A stretch of 59,691 bases of DNA from Trichosporon coremiiforme. Its lineage: Eukaryota > Basidiomycota > Tremellomycetes > Trichosporonales > Trichosporonaceae. Below, piece after piece: positions 32,168 to 42,085 of the stretch. The first letter of the stretch is position 1. Every line of letters begins with the position of its first letter. The notes beneath the pieces are model-generated. The model did not search any database. It saw only the letters and a list, made by a program, of their open reading frames with translations, and was not told where the DNA came from. The DNA lies in NCBI GenBank assembly GCA_039545355.1, contig BCJJ01000057.1, forward strand, positions 1 through 59,691. Reading direction: 5' to 3'. The translations under genes were made by a program, and so were the position numbers.

Positions 32168-32920
32168 GTACGGGTGGCTGGCGTGGCTTAGTTTATTGTG
32201 TTCAAGGGAAGGTTGGGTTGGATTGAGGCGAGGGCTCCTCTCGCGGAGAGTGAAGGGAGGGGTTTATGTAGTGGGTGGGAGTCCGTGGGCTGCATGAGGA
32301 GACGCTGGGAGGCGGCTCGCAGACACGAGACGCAAGGAGCCTTTCGCAGCCCCGCCCGGGCATTGGACACAAAGCAACTGTCGGCAGGAGGTCAGTGTGA
32401 CCGTAAAGATACAAGCTCGAAGCAGGCATTCCCAAGGACTGAGCGACTTTTGTTTGCGGGGTCTCCGCACCACAATCTCCGCACCACACACAGGTGGAGG
32501 CCGTCCACTCCGTCTTGGCCCGTAGGGCAGCCGCATGCCGCACCGTTAGAGAGGAGCAGCGGCCAAGAGCAATGCATTGACCGCACGCATATTCGCGCAT
32601 TGCGCTGTCATTGCTCTTTGGTCTGGAACATTCAGTCCCGTACCCGCGCATTCCATCTCCGACACGTCCCACGGTGTGCTTCCTTGCGGCGATCCCCGGC
32701 GTATGGTACGTTGGCGTTGTGTTCTGGAGATGAGCCGCACAAGAGAGTAGACATCTTTCGATTGCACACTCATTCTTCCCACACTCCCACCGTCCAATAG
32801 CGCAAAAGCCTGAGTCACTCACCTAGCATTGCTGACCATCAAACTGCTCACAACGATATCGTGTTCTCACAACAGATTACAGCATCGACACGAATCCCTC
32901 ACAAGTTTCGACTGCAGCGC
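32168..32920. other. Intergenic region, no gene recognised
   Basis: This region is upstream of the short F-box-like gene and downstream of the next minus-strand gene. Frames here have shadow composition; no RNA gene was seen. Confidence 0.5.
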
Positions 32921-33586
32921 CTACAAAGACCCCAACGCCGCCACCGCCAGCGTGCCCACCAAAGCGATCAGACCAGGCCACTGTGCCCTTTTCGGTGCAT
33001 CAGCCCGCTTCTGATCCTCAGCCCGAATCTGCTCCGACATGGGGACACAGTAATAACTCCCATTAGGCGGGAGCACCATCTCCTGACTCCCCGGCACTAC
33101 CCCTTCTGCTCCTCCAGACTCCTCGTCCGCGTTCCTCTCCCCATCCTCGGCATATTTCTGAATTCGGTCGTACTGATACCGATAGCAATCCGCCCACACG
33201 TCCTCCGCCGCCCGGTTTGGGAATTGGCTCAACCACGCCACAGACACCTGACACCAGGTCATGTTGGCATGGATCACGATGGAAGGGTCGGAGTGGGGCA
33301 GTTCGCGCCCGGAGGCGAAACAGCATCGGTGCACTGCTGTTCCAGAGGTGCCGCCGCATTGCACGAGAGAGAGGGACATCTGCATCTGGAGTTAGCTGGT
33401 GGCGCCGAGGGGTCGTGAAAGGGGAAAGAGCACCTCACGTTTGTTTACTGTGATATGTAGGAGGTTAAAGCTGGGGTGGGGGGTGAGGGCGATGTGAAGA
33501 GCAGCAAGAGCAGCAAGAGCAGCAAGCTGGAGCAGAGAGAAAGCGAGCGGAGCAGCACTTCTTGCATGCGTCCGAGTCCGATCCAT
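32921..33586 (-). CDS. Hypothetical secreted or membrane-anchored protein
   Basis: A two-exon model (33586-33434, 33385-32921) gives 205 residues. Exon 1 carries a Leu/Ala-rich signal-anchor-like stretch (SLLQLAALAALAALHIAL) built partly from a 9-nt repeat. Exon 2 encodes a Cys-containing ectodomain (LVQCGGTSGTAVHRCCFASG, HANMTWCQVSVAWLSQF) and a hydrophobic tail (WPGLIALVGTLAVAALGSL) suitable for a membrane or GPI anchor. The acceptor CTAACTCCAG is good. The donor (GAG/GTGCTC) is poor but is required by phase, so exon 1 and the start are uncertain; exon 2 is more secure. No family was recognised. Confidence 0.5.
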
Positions 33587-34021
33587 GCCGATCCCTGCCG
33601 ATCCATGACCGATGGCGGCGAGAACGGGACGCCACTGTCCTCAGCGGCGCAGCGGCACCGCGGCGTGGCGGCGCAGCATGCAATCAGCAGCATAATCCAA
33701 GGGATCAGCTTCATCGGCATTCATACGGTGGATCGGTCCAGCGCACTCCCGATATCGTGCCCCTCGCAAGGCTGAGACAAGGCGTTGTGTTCGTTGTCCC
33801 ACTGGCCCGTCCACTTCTCCACTCCGAACCACCGTGGAGATATCAGAACCAGAAGACTCGATCGCACTTGGCGTTGGACCAAGTGTTCAGGACGTGATCA
33901 TGTGGTACACTCCCCAAGCATGCATCACTGTTTCTTTAAGCATACCGGGCATGCCGGACCGGATCGCAGCAGCGTAATGAGAACGGCGAAAGTGGAAAAA
34001 TGTACGGGGACCAAAAGATGA
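33587..34021. other. Intergenic region ahead of tRNA-Arg 3' end
   Basis: No gene was seen. The tRNA terminator (TTTT on the minus strand) lies at 34013-34016. Confidence 0.5.
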
Positions 34022-34110
34022 AGCCTACTACAGGGGTCGAACCTGCGACCGTTGGCGGTCTCGGTATTACAAGCCGAAAACCAACGCTCTGGCCACTGAG
34101 CTAAGCAGGC
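34022..34110 (-). tRNA. tRNA-Arg (TCG), intron-containing
   Basis: On the minus strand the acceptor strands GCCTGCT/AGTAGGC pair over seven positions (one G-T). The D arm is GCTC...GAGC, the T arm is GCAGG TTCGACC CCTGT, and the anticodon stem TTGGT/GCCAA closes a seven-base loop with TCG at 34077-34075. A 16-nt intron (34073-34058) sits after position 37; its CCGAGA pairs with TTTCGG of the loop, the classic intron-anticodon helix. A TTGTAA stretch inside the intron imitates a Thr anticodon loop, but it is out of register with the D arm. The discriminator reads T, which is unusual, so the identity is good but not certain. Confidence 0.75.
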
Positions 34111-34542
34111 CGGACGGTTGTCTGATCGGCACCGCGCAACGGGGCTCCATACGCCCCTGCGCCCTTCCCTCAGGCACATTAGTCGGTCTCATCCTCTTCT
34201 ACCTTACTAGAGAGCTCGGCCATGCAGGCCAATGCCTCAGGTCGGCTCATGTAACGCTCGCTTGCTCCACAAGCTCGCTTTCACAGTCTATCAGAGTACA
34301 TGACTAGTCTATAGAGGCTTCGTATATAACAGAAAGGGCAGGGGTCAAACAGATCAAACAACGGCCGCGCCGCCCGGGCGCGCGTCCATGGGTTTCATGG
34401 CTAGGCGCTCATCGTGTCCCTCAAAAGCGTCTCGATAACTCGACGCCCCCGACACGCCCGAGACACCTGACGGTGCTCGCGAGGCACCAACGCCCGCGCC
34501 CATTGCGCCCACATCTTGTAACAGATGCACCTCGTCCGATTC
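34111..34542. other. Intergenic region between tRNA-Arg and the PAP2 gene
   Basis: This region holds tRNA 5' flank and PAP2 3' flank. No gene was seen. Confidence 0.5.
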
Positions 34543-36205
34543 CTACTCGAGACGCTGCGAGTACTCGGTTCGGACGTTGTGGGACTCAGCGCTGATGGGC
34601 GAGTAGGGCGTGTTCGTGCGCGGCGGGGGGTAGACGACGCCGGGCGGCGAGGGGTACGCCTGCGTGTTTACCAGGCCCATGCCCGAGTCAGACGTGTCGC
34701 GCTCGTGCACCGTGTGCAGCGGGATGGCGCTCTCGGGGTTCTTGATACGCGGGTCGTAGGTCTTCCACGACTTGGGCGCGGCGAGGGGCTGAGCGTTAGC
34801 TTATGATTGCGGATGGACAGCTGAAGGATGACGGCGCAACTTACAGGGAAGTACTGCCTGTATCCCCACCAGGCGGCGAGGACGCCAATGATGCCGCCGG
34901 CAATGACGTCGGTCGCGTGATGCCTGTAGTCCATGGTGCGGGAGACGGAGACAAGGGTCGCGCCCGTGATCGGGGCGAGTAGGATCCAGCTCTTGATCGT
35001 GTAGCCCTTACGGTTGAGAGCGCGCATCTTGGCACTGAGGAATAGCGTGAGGTACCACATGCCGGTCCACGCAAAGCTAGAGTGGCCAGAGGGGAAGCTG
35101 CGGAAGCCCTCCTGCAGATGCTCGGTCTGCGTGCAGATCTCCCATGACGAGAGACCATGAACCGGGTTAGCGGTGTAGTCGGTTGGCGGCGCACAGCGAG
35201 AGAACAGGTCGGGACGCGGGCGGCCGACAGTAATCTGGCGTCAGTTGATGTCAGACACAAAGCTAACTTACCTTGACGAAGTCGGTGAACGAGACGCAGA
35301 GACCGAGACTCAGGATGAAGCCGAGGATCGTGTTGTGCGCGTCCCAGAATGAGCGCTGAATCGCCCTGCTCGTCAGCTTGACACTGACATAAACCTAGCT
35401 AGACTCACGAGATGATGACCATGATGATGGCTGGGACCAGGCCGAACAGCACGGCGAGCATCCAGACAGGCACGCGCTCATGCACAGCATAAGGATGCGC
35501 AAGCGAGGTGTCCGTAATGTCGAACAGGCGGCGGTACCCATCAATCTTGTCGATGAGGTAGAAGATGCCCTAGTGGATGTCAGCTATGTTTGCTCGATCG
35601 GTGTCCCGAAATAGAGTTGTTAGATCTAGTGGGGCCGTCACCGTCGCACAGAATAGAATACGACGCCTAAGCGAGCCTGACAGTCTGCGGAACTGCTCGC
35701 ATCCGTGACGGGACGGCAGAGAGTGACGTGACGTTTGGGTCGGTCATCCACACTCGATTAGATGGTGCGGTGAGCCCAACGCCCCGGCACAGTCGATGCG
35801 GCATGGCACGGGGCGGTAGCTCGGTCGAGGGGTGTGTGCCATGCCAAGACCATTTTCGACTGCGCAACAGCACAGGTGGCGACGGCGGACAATGCAGCGA
35901 GCGCCGTGCATCCGTCGTCGCTGAGTCTGGCGGCGACGGTCTGCTGGCAATTGGTCGCGCGACATTGCTCTGCTGCCGGCGTCGATGCTCGTGTGACTGT
36001 TGAGAATGAGGACTTGACGGCTCCGAGGGATGTCCGGCGGAACGAGGTGCGGGCCCGGGGCGGGGGAACCCAGCCACCGGAATGGCAAGTCGAAACTTAC
36101 CCAGAGGAAGATGCAGATGATCCAATCGGGGAGGTAGCTCCAGAAGACGCGCCATTTGTATGGCTTGTCTGGATTGTCGATGTAGGGCATGAGCTTCTTG
36201 ACCAT
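34543..36205 (-). CDS. PAP2-family lipid phosphate phosphatase (Dpp1/Lpp1-like)
   Basis: Five exons (36205-36101, 35569-35409, 35365-35272, 35234-34845, 34788-34543) give 331 residues. It is a multi-pass membrane enzyme that dephosphorylates phosphatidate, diacylglycerol pyrophosphate or related lipids at the ER/vacuole/Golgi. The three PAP2 motifs are visible in order: KITVGRPRPD, then FPSGHSSFAW, then SRTMDYRHHATDV, containing the catalytic His residues. Hydrophobic segments surround them (VWMLAVLFGLVPAIIMVII, TILGFILSLGLCVSF, IAGGIIGVLAAWWGY). The C-terminal tail of about 80 residues is Pro-rich and cytosolic. The first intron is 531 nt, about ten times the local norm. Divergent from the inositol polyphosphate kinase gene. 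Confidence 0.92.
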
Positions 36206-36657
36206 GGTGCTTGGGGGGTGGTGTTGTGGAAAGAAGAGCAAGAGTGACGAGTAGTAGTATGCAGATGATAAATTAAACCGAGCTTGTGCGGCGGTGGTGG
36301 GTACGGTGGGTGCAGCGGGTGTGTGTACAGAGGGGACGGAGCATGATCGGCGCAGCCACTGGACTGCGCCCTGTCGCAATCCTGCCTGGGTGGTCTCGAT
36401 CTCTCTTTTCACTCCTGGATAGCCTGGATTCAATAGGCCCGATCTCGTTCCTAATTCCTGCTTTCCTTGCTTTCCCCTCCTGGCCCGGCCGGCCTGGCAT
36501 GTTGCACTGGGGTACACCTTCCTCACCGAGTATCACGCAAGTCACGTGCACATGCCTCACATGGCCATGCCATGTCCTGTGACGTACAAGCCAAGCCACA
36601 AGACAGAGAAGCTGCTTCTTGTCACTGCACACCACACCACAGCTCTGCCACAGCAAG
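36206..36657. promoter_or_regulatory. Shared intergenic region of PAP2 phosphatase and inositol polyphosphate kinase
   Basis: A 452-bp divergent promoter region. It contains a repeated CACATGCC/GGCCATGCCATG-rich stretch near 36545-36580, but no firm element can be assigned. Confidence 0.45.
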
Positions 36658-38023
36658 ATGACGACGAAAGAGCTCGAGCACCAGGTTGCCGGGCACAAGG
36701 GCGTCCAGACCGACGACTCGGGGGAGCTCGTCTACAAGGTGCGTTAGATCGAGCGGGCGACGGCGAGTGAGGGGAAGGCACTTGCAAGGACGAGCGAGCA
36801 GCAGGCGGTGATCGAACAAAATGCCCAGCACATCCCTCAGCACCCTTCCTCGACAGCCAGAATAGTTGTCGCCCCCCGCCCCCTCCTGGAATGCATTAGC
36901 TAACACCAGCCCGCACTCCCCAACGAAATCGCATTCTACGAGCACGTCGCCCAGCACGCCGACACCCTTGGCCAGTTGCGCCCCTTCATGCCCGTGTGCT
37001 ACGGTAAACTCACGCTGCAAGGCGAGGAAGACGGGGAAGGCGGAGTGCGCGAGGTGGCTGATTCGGGGGCAGAGGTGAGCAACTTGCGCTCCTACTATCA
37101 TAGCTGAAAGCTCGTGACGAAAGCTGACATCCCAGTCAATAGTACTCGAGAACCTGACCTACGGGTATCTGCACCCCTCGGTGCTTGATGCAAAATTGGG
37201 CACGGTGCTCTATGATGAGAACGCAACGGAGGAGAAGAAGGCAAGGATGATCAAGAAGGCGGCAGAGACGACGACGGGGCAGGTCGGGTTGCGTCTGACA
37301 GGGTGTCAGGTATGCTTTTGCGAGCGGTGACGAGCTGACTCCCAGACGTGGCACCAACCCTCTCAATCATACATCTCCACCCCGCGTCAATTCGGGTACG
37401 ACCTCAAAGTCGACGACATGCCGGCCGCTCTAGCCCGGTTCTTCCCTCTGCCCTCCGAGTCGGTTGCGGAATACATCGACCCCACCGCCCAACCCTCGAC
37501 GGCGACGTCAACCTCCGACCCAGCCTTCACTGAGCCCTCCGTCGAGCCGAAGTCATACTCGGCCCACGCGATCCCTCTCCCGCTCCTGTCCCGCCTCCTC
37601 TCCACCCTCCTCTCTCGCCTCACGAAACTCCGCTCAACCCTGTCTACAGCCGAAATCAGGGCGGTCGGCGCATCCTTGCTCGTCGTGTACGAGTCTGACC
37701 CAACGAGACTCGCGGAATGCTTCACTGCCCTCGACGAGGGGCGGACGAAATGGAAGGAAGACGCCGAAATCGACCCGGACGCCGACTCGGACGAGGAAGA
37801 CGAGGAGGAGACGCCGCTTCCGATTAGTTTGCACCTGATTGATTTCGCGCATACCTTCCCTACGCCTGGGAAGGGGGCTGATGAGGGTGTGCTTCTTGGA
37901 CTGGATAAGTTCACTGAACTTGTTAGGGGACGGTTGGAGGAGCTTAGGAAAGCTGAGGGTGGACAAGAGGAGGGCGAGGGTCTCCGGGAGGAAAGGGAGA
38001 CGAAGAAGGCCAAGACGGGATAA
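36658..38023 (+). CDS. ARG82: Inositol polyphosphate (multi)kinase, Arg82/IPMK-like
   Basis: Four exons (36658-36738, 36910-37074, 37136-37309, 37346-38023) give 365 residues. The family phosphorylates inositol tris- and tetrakisphosphates, feeding IP5/IP6 and pyrophosphate synthesis in the nucleus and cytosol. The signature PxxxDxKxG is present as PSVLDAKLGT, following the IVLENLTYGYLHP strand. The substrate/nucleotide region includes TTGQVGLRLTGCQTW and a FGYDLKVDDMPAAL block. The late SLHLIDFAHTF supplies the conserved Asp of the kinase fold. An acidic insert (DPDADSDEEDEEE) precedes it, as in Arg82 homologues. The N-terminus QVAGHKGVQTDDSGELVYKP matches the usual GGH-D-G start. Arg82 rather than Kcs1/IP6K is favoured by length and the acidic insert, but is not proved. 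Confidence 0.88.
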
Positions 38024-38170
38024 ACTTTAGATACATGATATACAGTGATGCTACAATGATGACTATCTCGTTACTGACTCAACCGCTCATTTGCAACTCC
38101 ACTACTTCGCTCATCCCAGGGCTCCCTGCTCTCCCTCTCCCTCTCTCGACGCTCGCCCTTGTTCTTCTAT

Positions 38171-40528
38171 CTACATGATAGAACAAGCCCCCCTCTCAAG
38201 CTCATCGAAATCATCGTTCCACCACCGATATCCCCCCCTGCCCCGTTCCTGCATGCCCCTCTCCTTCATCTCCCGATTCAACTCTCCAAGTTCCCTAGCC
38301 TGTCGCCACAGCATGGGCGGCGTCGCCCTCCTCCACCCCCAAAAGCTCTTCACCACGCTCCTGTGTTGCTCGAGCTCGCTGTCGGCGTATTCGAACGGAG
38401 TACTGGAGAGTTCAGAGTCGCCGGCCCGCGGACGCGTCAGGAGGGAGACTTCGTTGTATGCCTCGTTTGAGAGACGGTGGCAGTCGACGAGGGAGATGTA
38501 GGCGCCAGAGGGGCGGGAACGGAGGAACTCGCGCAAAACGCGGCCGTCGGCTTTCGTCCCGTCTGCGGCGAGCACTCTCAACTGCGGGAGACCGCGACAG
38601 AGCGCGACGAGGCAGGACGCGCTGACTTCCTTTGCGCTGCCGATGCGCAGTTCGCGCAACTGCGACGTTCGGAGGGGCGATTGCGGCACGGCACCCGGGA
38701 TCAGCTCGTACAGCACCGCATTGTCTACGGCGCCGTAGCGTCCCGTCTCGTCCAGATCCAGATGGGTTAGGAGCGGCATAGACCGGACGAGCTGCGAGAG
38801 CAAGGGCGGCGGGTCCATGTAAAACACGGGCTCGAGGGAGGCCGCCTCGAAGATGCGCATCGCGGGGAGTTTGCCGATGAGGAGCTCGACGGCGTCGGTC
38901 GTCAGGTTCGTGCAGCTGCTCAGGACTAGGTGCTCGAGCGGCGACCCGGCGGGGGGTAGGCTGTCCACGTATTCCTGGATATCGGCCTGGGAGAGCCAGC
39001 GGCAGCCGAGCAGGTCGAGCGTCGTCAGGTGGGGCAGTTGCGCGAGACGGTTGAACAGTTTCTGCCCCGAGGAGTCGGCGAGCCCGCTGATGCGGAGTGT
39101 GCGGAGAGCAGAAGCTTGATGAGAGGACAGAGAGGCAATGTACTCCTCGATAGCACCGAATTCGAGCCCCTGGCATCGGCTCACGTCCAGCTCTGTCAGG
39201 GCTAGATCCTGGTCCAGCACGGCGGCTAAGACTGGCCGGACCTCGAGTTTCCAACCCTTCAGAACGAGCTGCTCCAAGCGAGGGCTCGCGCGGATCAGGT
39301 CGACGAGGTCGGCAACGCTCAGGCTCTGAGCGCCACGCACGTCGAGACGCGTGAGGGCCGTCCAGTCAAAGTGTCCAGTCGAGAGACACGGCTTGAGGTC
39401 CAGCCCCGCCACGGAGTCGAGTCCGCGAAGGGAGAGATGCTTCACGCAAGGCCGGGCGTGACTCATGATCTGCCGCAGTGTGTTCCGATGCAGCACGCCA
39501 GCGAGGGGGGACATGTCCGCGTCGCTCCAGAGCGAGCCGTCGAACACGAGTCCACGCCACTCGGTGCTGACACGGGAGAGGCGGACGAGCTCGCGCCGTC
39601 CACCCAACTCGCCGTCCCACTTGCCGTGTCCTGGCAAGACGGTCCAGGAATCGAGTAACGCCGCAAACACTTTCAACTGCAGTTCGCGCGGGAGCAAGGA
39701 GCTGAACAGGTCCGGCTCGGGGAGGGCGCGGTACGATAACGTGCCCCACACGAGCTCGTCGGCTACGGCCGTGCTCTGCACGCCGGCGGCGAGCACGACG
39801 CCGCGAGGGGGTGGGAGGCCCCGCTTCTTCTTCGGAAACACCTTGCGCGAGGCCGGGGCTGGGGAGTCGGGCCGAGGCGTGAGGGGTTCGAGCTTGGACG
39901 GCGCCGGGGTGGGAGGCAAGTCTTCGCGGGGCACGTCCTCGAACGCAGTGGAAAAGGACATGCTCCGCCTGCGGAGGAAGGAGAGGGAGCGGAGCGAGGG
40001 CCGTGGCGAGCCCTCCTCGTCTATTGAATGGCGGGAGCGGCGCCGGTCCAGCCCCCGCCGGACCGCGGCGCCGAGCCTGCTCCCGCTCGACGATGAGACG
40101 GTGCTCCCGGGCGTCGTGGGCTCTTCATAGCTGGAAGCGGGGCGCGAGTGTGTCGAAGCCGCAGGTGACTCGGCGATCATCGGTTCCTCGACTACGGTCG
40201 CGCCCTCGAGCAGCGCGAATGGGGCGACCATGGCCGGCGCCGCTCCGGGCGGGAGGGGGAGGCTGCTCGCCGCCGGACCTTGTACAGGGGCGAGGGCGTC
40301 CTCGTCATACGGGAAGGGGAAGAGGCCGCTGGAACTCCGCCGCCGCGGGAGCTGCAGCGGCGAAAGCGAGAGGTTGCCCCCGTTGCTCGTGCTCGTGCGA
40401 CGGTACTTTGCCACCGGAACCGAGGTGAAGGGCGGGGTACGCGGGGTCTGCAACCGGGGCGATTCGGGGGATACGCTGCCCGCTGCGTCGAGCGCGGGCG
40501 GCTGCTCGATGTCCAATGGGGACGACAT
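38171..40528 (-). CDS. F-box/LRR protein with C-terminal CaaX box
   Basis: A single exon of 785 residues. The N-terminal 270 residues are Ser/Pro-rich. An F-box lies at about 277-330 (LFSSLLPRELQLKVFAALL, RRELVRLSRVSTEWRGLVF). Leucine-rich repeats follow from about 360 to 680 (VKHLSLRGLDSVAGLDL, LTRLDVRGAQSLSVADLVDL, LTTLDLLGCRWLSQADI, LEHLVLSSCTNLTTDAVEL). The architecture predicts a substrate receptor of an SCF ubiquitin ligase. The last four residues are Cys-Ser-Ile-Met, a good CaaX box; Met at the end favours farnesylation, so membrane tethering is predicted. Mammalian FBXL2 and FBXL20 have the same F-box/LRR/CaaX plan (family knowledge). The substrate is unknown. Confidence 0.88.
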   Translation of the reverse strand: MSSPLDIEQPPALDAAGSVSPESPRLQTPRTPPFTSVPVAKYRRTSTSNGGNLSLSPLQLPRRRSSSGLFPFPYDEDALAPVQGPAASSLPLPPGAAPAMVAPFALLEGATVVEEPMIAESPAASTHSRPASSYEEPTTPGSTVSSSSGSRLGAAVRRGLDRRRSRHSIDEEGSPRPSLRSLSFLRRRSMSFSTAFEDVPREDLPPTPAPSKLEPLTPRPDSPAPASRKVFPKKKRGLPPPRGVVLAAGVQSTAVADELVWGTLSYRALPEPDLFSSLLPRELQLKVFAALLDSWTVLPGHGKWDGELGGRRELVRLSRVSTEWRGLVFDGSLWSDADMSPLAGVLHRNTLRQIMSHARPCVKHLSLRGLDSVAGLDLKPCLSTGHFDWTALTRLDVRGAQSLSVADLVDLIRASPRLEQLVLKGWKLEVRPVLAAVLDQDLALTELDVSRCQGLEFGAIEEYIASLSSHQASALRTLRISGLADSSGQKLFNRLAQLPHLTTLDLLGCRWLSQADIQEYVDSLPPAGSPLEHLVLSSCTNLTTDAVELLIGKLPAMRIFEAASLEPVFYMDPPPLLSQLVRSMPLLTHLDLDETGRYGAVDNAVLYELIPGAVPQSPLRTSQLRELRIGSAKEVSASCLVALCRGLPQLRVLAADGTKADGRVLREFLRSRPSGAYISLVDCHRLSNEAYNEVSLLTRPRAGDSELSSTPFEYADSELEQHRSVVKSFWGWRRATPPMLWRQARELGELNREMKERGMQERGRGGYRWWNDDFDELERGACSIM

Positions 40529-42085
40529 GGTGAGTTACAGTTGTGTTGCGATAAGGAGAGACGTTTGCTTGGTGCTGCAGTGTTTCGCAGCTGTTTGGGT
40601 GATATATGGAGACGGAACGAGTGGGGCGCAGCGCAGCAGGAGAGACAGATAAGGGTGAAGGTGTGAGCAGATGTGGGACGGGCTACGCTGCAAGCGACTG
40701 CTAGGACGGCAATGAGGGCTCGCAGGTGACACTAGTGTGCGAGCGAGTGCGCGGGGACACCGGGCAGCGGGACGGCGTGGTTTGATGTGCCAGGAAGGTG
40801 TCTTGTGACAGGAGGAAGGTGTGGGCAAAGGACAGCCGACGGTCGCAGGTCGCAGGTCGCGGGTCGCGGATCACGGGTCACGGACGCGACTGCGCTAACT
40901 TGTGCAGACGGCAAACGGAGAGGGAAGTGAGAGTTGTTTGATCCGGGGTCAGAAGCGTGACTGCTAGCTAGGCTCTGGCGGCGACCAGCCTGGTGGCCAA
41001 GTCTGGTGGCGTGAAGGGGAGGGGGCCCAGTGCGACAATGGGCAGCAGTGAGTTAGAAAAGGTGACAATGAAGGTGACGGTGACAAGGCAAAATGCGAAA
41101 GTGAAGCGGTGGAAATGACGACGGTATGTGATCTCTCTCGGCGAGAGTGAGAGAGAACGCACGAGATCAGGTGGCTGTCTGCGGTGGGAGATACGTGCGC
41201 ATGACTAGCAGAGTGTAGCACTGTGCGCAGTGGAGTAGTGCATAGTGCAGAGTAGATCCCGGGCTGGCGGCGGCGGCGGTGGCGGCACAGCGGGGAAGCG
41301 TGAGTGCCAGTGCGGGGTAGACCGGGTGGATGATGTCACTTGACCAGACGCTTCGATCCGATCTCCCCTTTTCGTAATCCACACGGCGCGATCCTATTCT
41401 TTCATTCCTAGGCTGAATACAATTCTCCACAACCTGCACCACCTTCAGTGGGATCCACAATCCTGCATTCCAGTGCACCACCCGTGTGTGAGAGGGGCTT
41501 TCGTCTCCTTGGCGACACTGTGATCTGCCTGCGCCTGGAACCACAACCGACGCCCGACCCCGAGGGTGCCACGGCTACGTAGATCATTAACCTGCTAGCC
41601 TGCTCACTGCTATCCGCTAACCGGGGGGCGTGATCCTTTCATAATTCACACACGAGGTCATGTGGAGCACACACCCGCCCCTTCGAAACTTTTTCAGTTA
41701 CTAGGAAAGCAAGCTGTGTGCCAGTGCGATCTGCAGCCTGTGTGGTCGCTGTTTCTGTGTGCTCCTGGTCTGTCTGGTTGCGGTACAGCGGGTAGAGCGT
41801 AGCTACTCGAGTTGGGCCGCCCTCGCCCGCAACAAGGCCAGGTCACTTGACCGCACACTGATAGCATCGGTCCGCTTGCCCGCAGCACCGTGCCGGTCCG
41901 CATAGCCAGAAACTCAGTTCAGCCTGAAACGGACCAAAAGCAGGCACTGCACGAAACCTACTCCAAGTGCGACTCTGTAGTGCTCGTGAGAATGGTGGTG
42001 TGCATAGAAAAGGGTGCAAATGCAAGTCTATCGTAGAGGTTTGGGGGTTGGAGAGGTAGGGGGGTACTATACTATGATTGCTAGC
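40529..42085. other. Intergenic region with simple repeats
   Basis: This 1.56-kb region is the promoter side of the F-box/LRR gene and the 3' side of TIM44. It holds a (GGTCGCAGGTCGC) tandem tract at about 40840-40885, a GGC-rich tract near 41265-41285, and a GTGAC-rich stretch near 41060-41085. No gene was recognised. Confidence 0.55.

Noticed and set aside
34058..34073. TTGTAA in the tRNA on the minus strand as a Thr (TGT) anticodon loop
   Set aside because: It would need six extra bases between the D arm and the anticodon stem; the Arg (TCG) register is canonical and explains the segment as an intron.
40840..40885. GGTCGCAG tandem tract as a CRISPR-like or satellite array
   Set aside because: Only a few imperfect 8-14-bp units without spacers; a simple microsatellite in a promoter gap.
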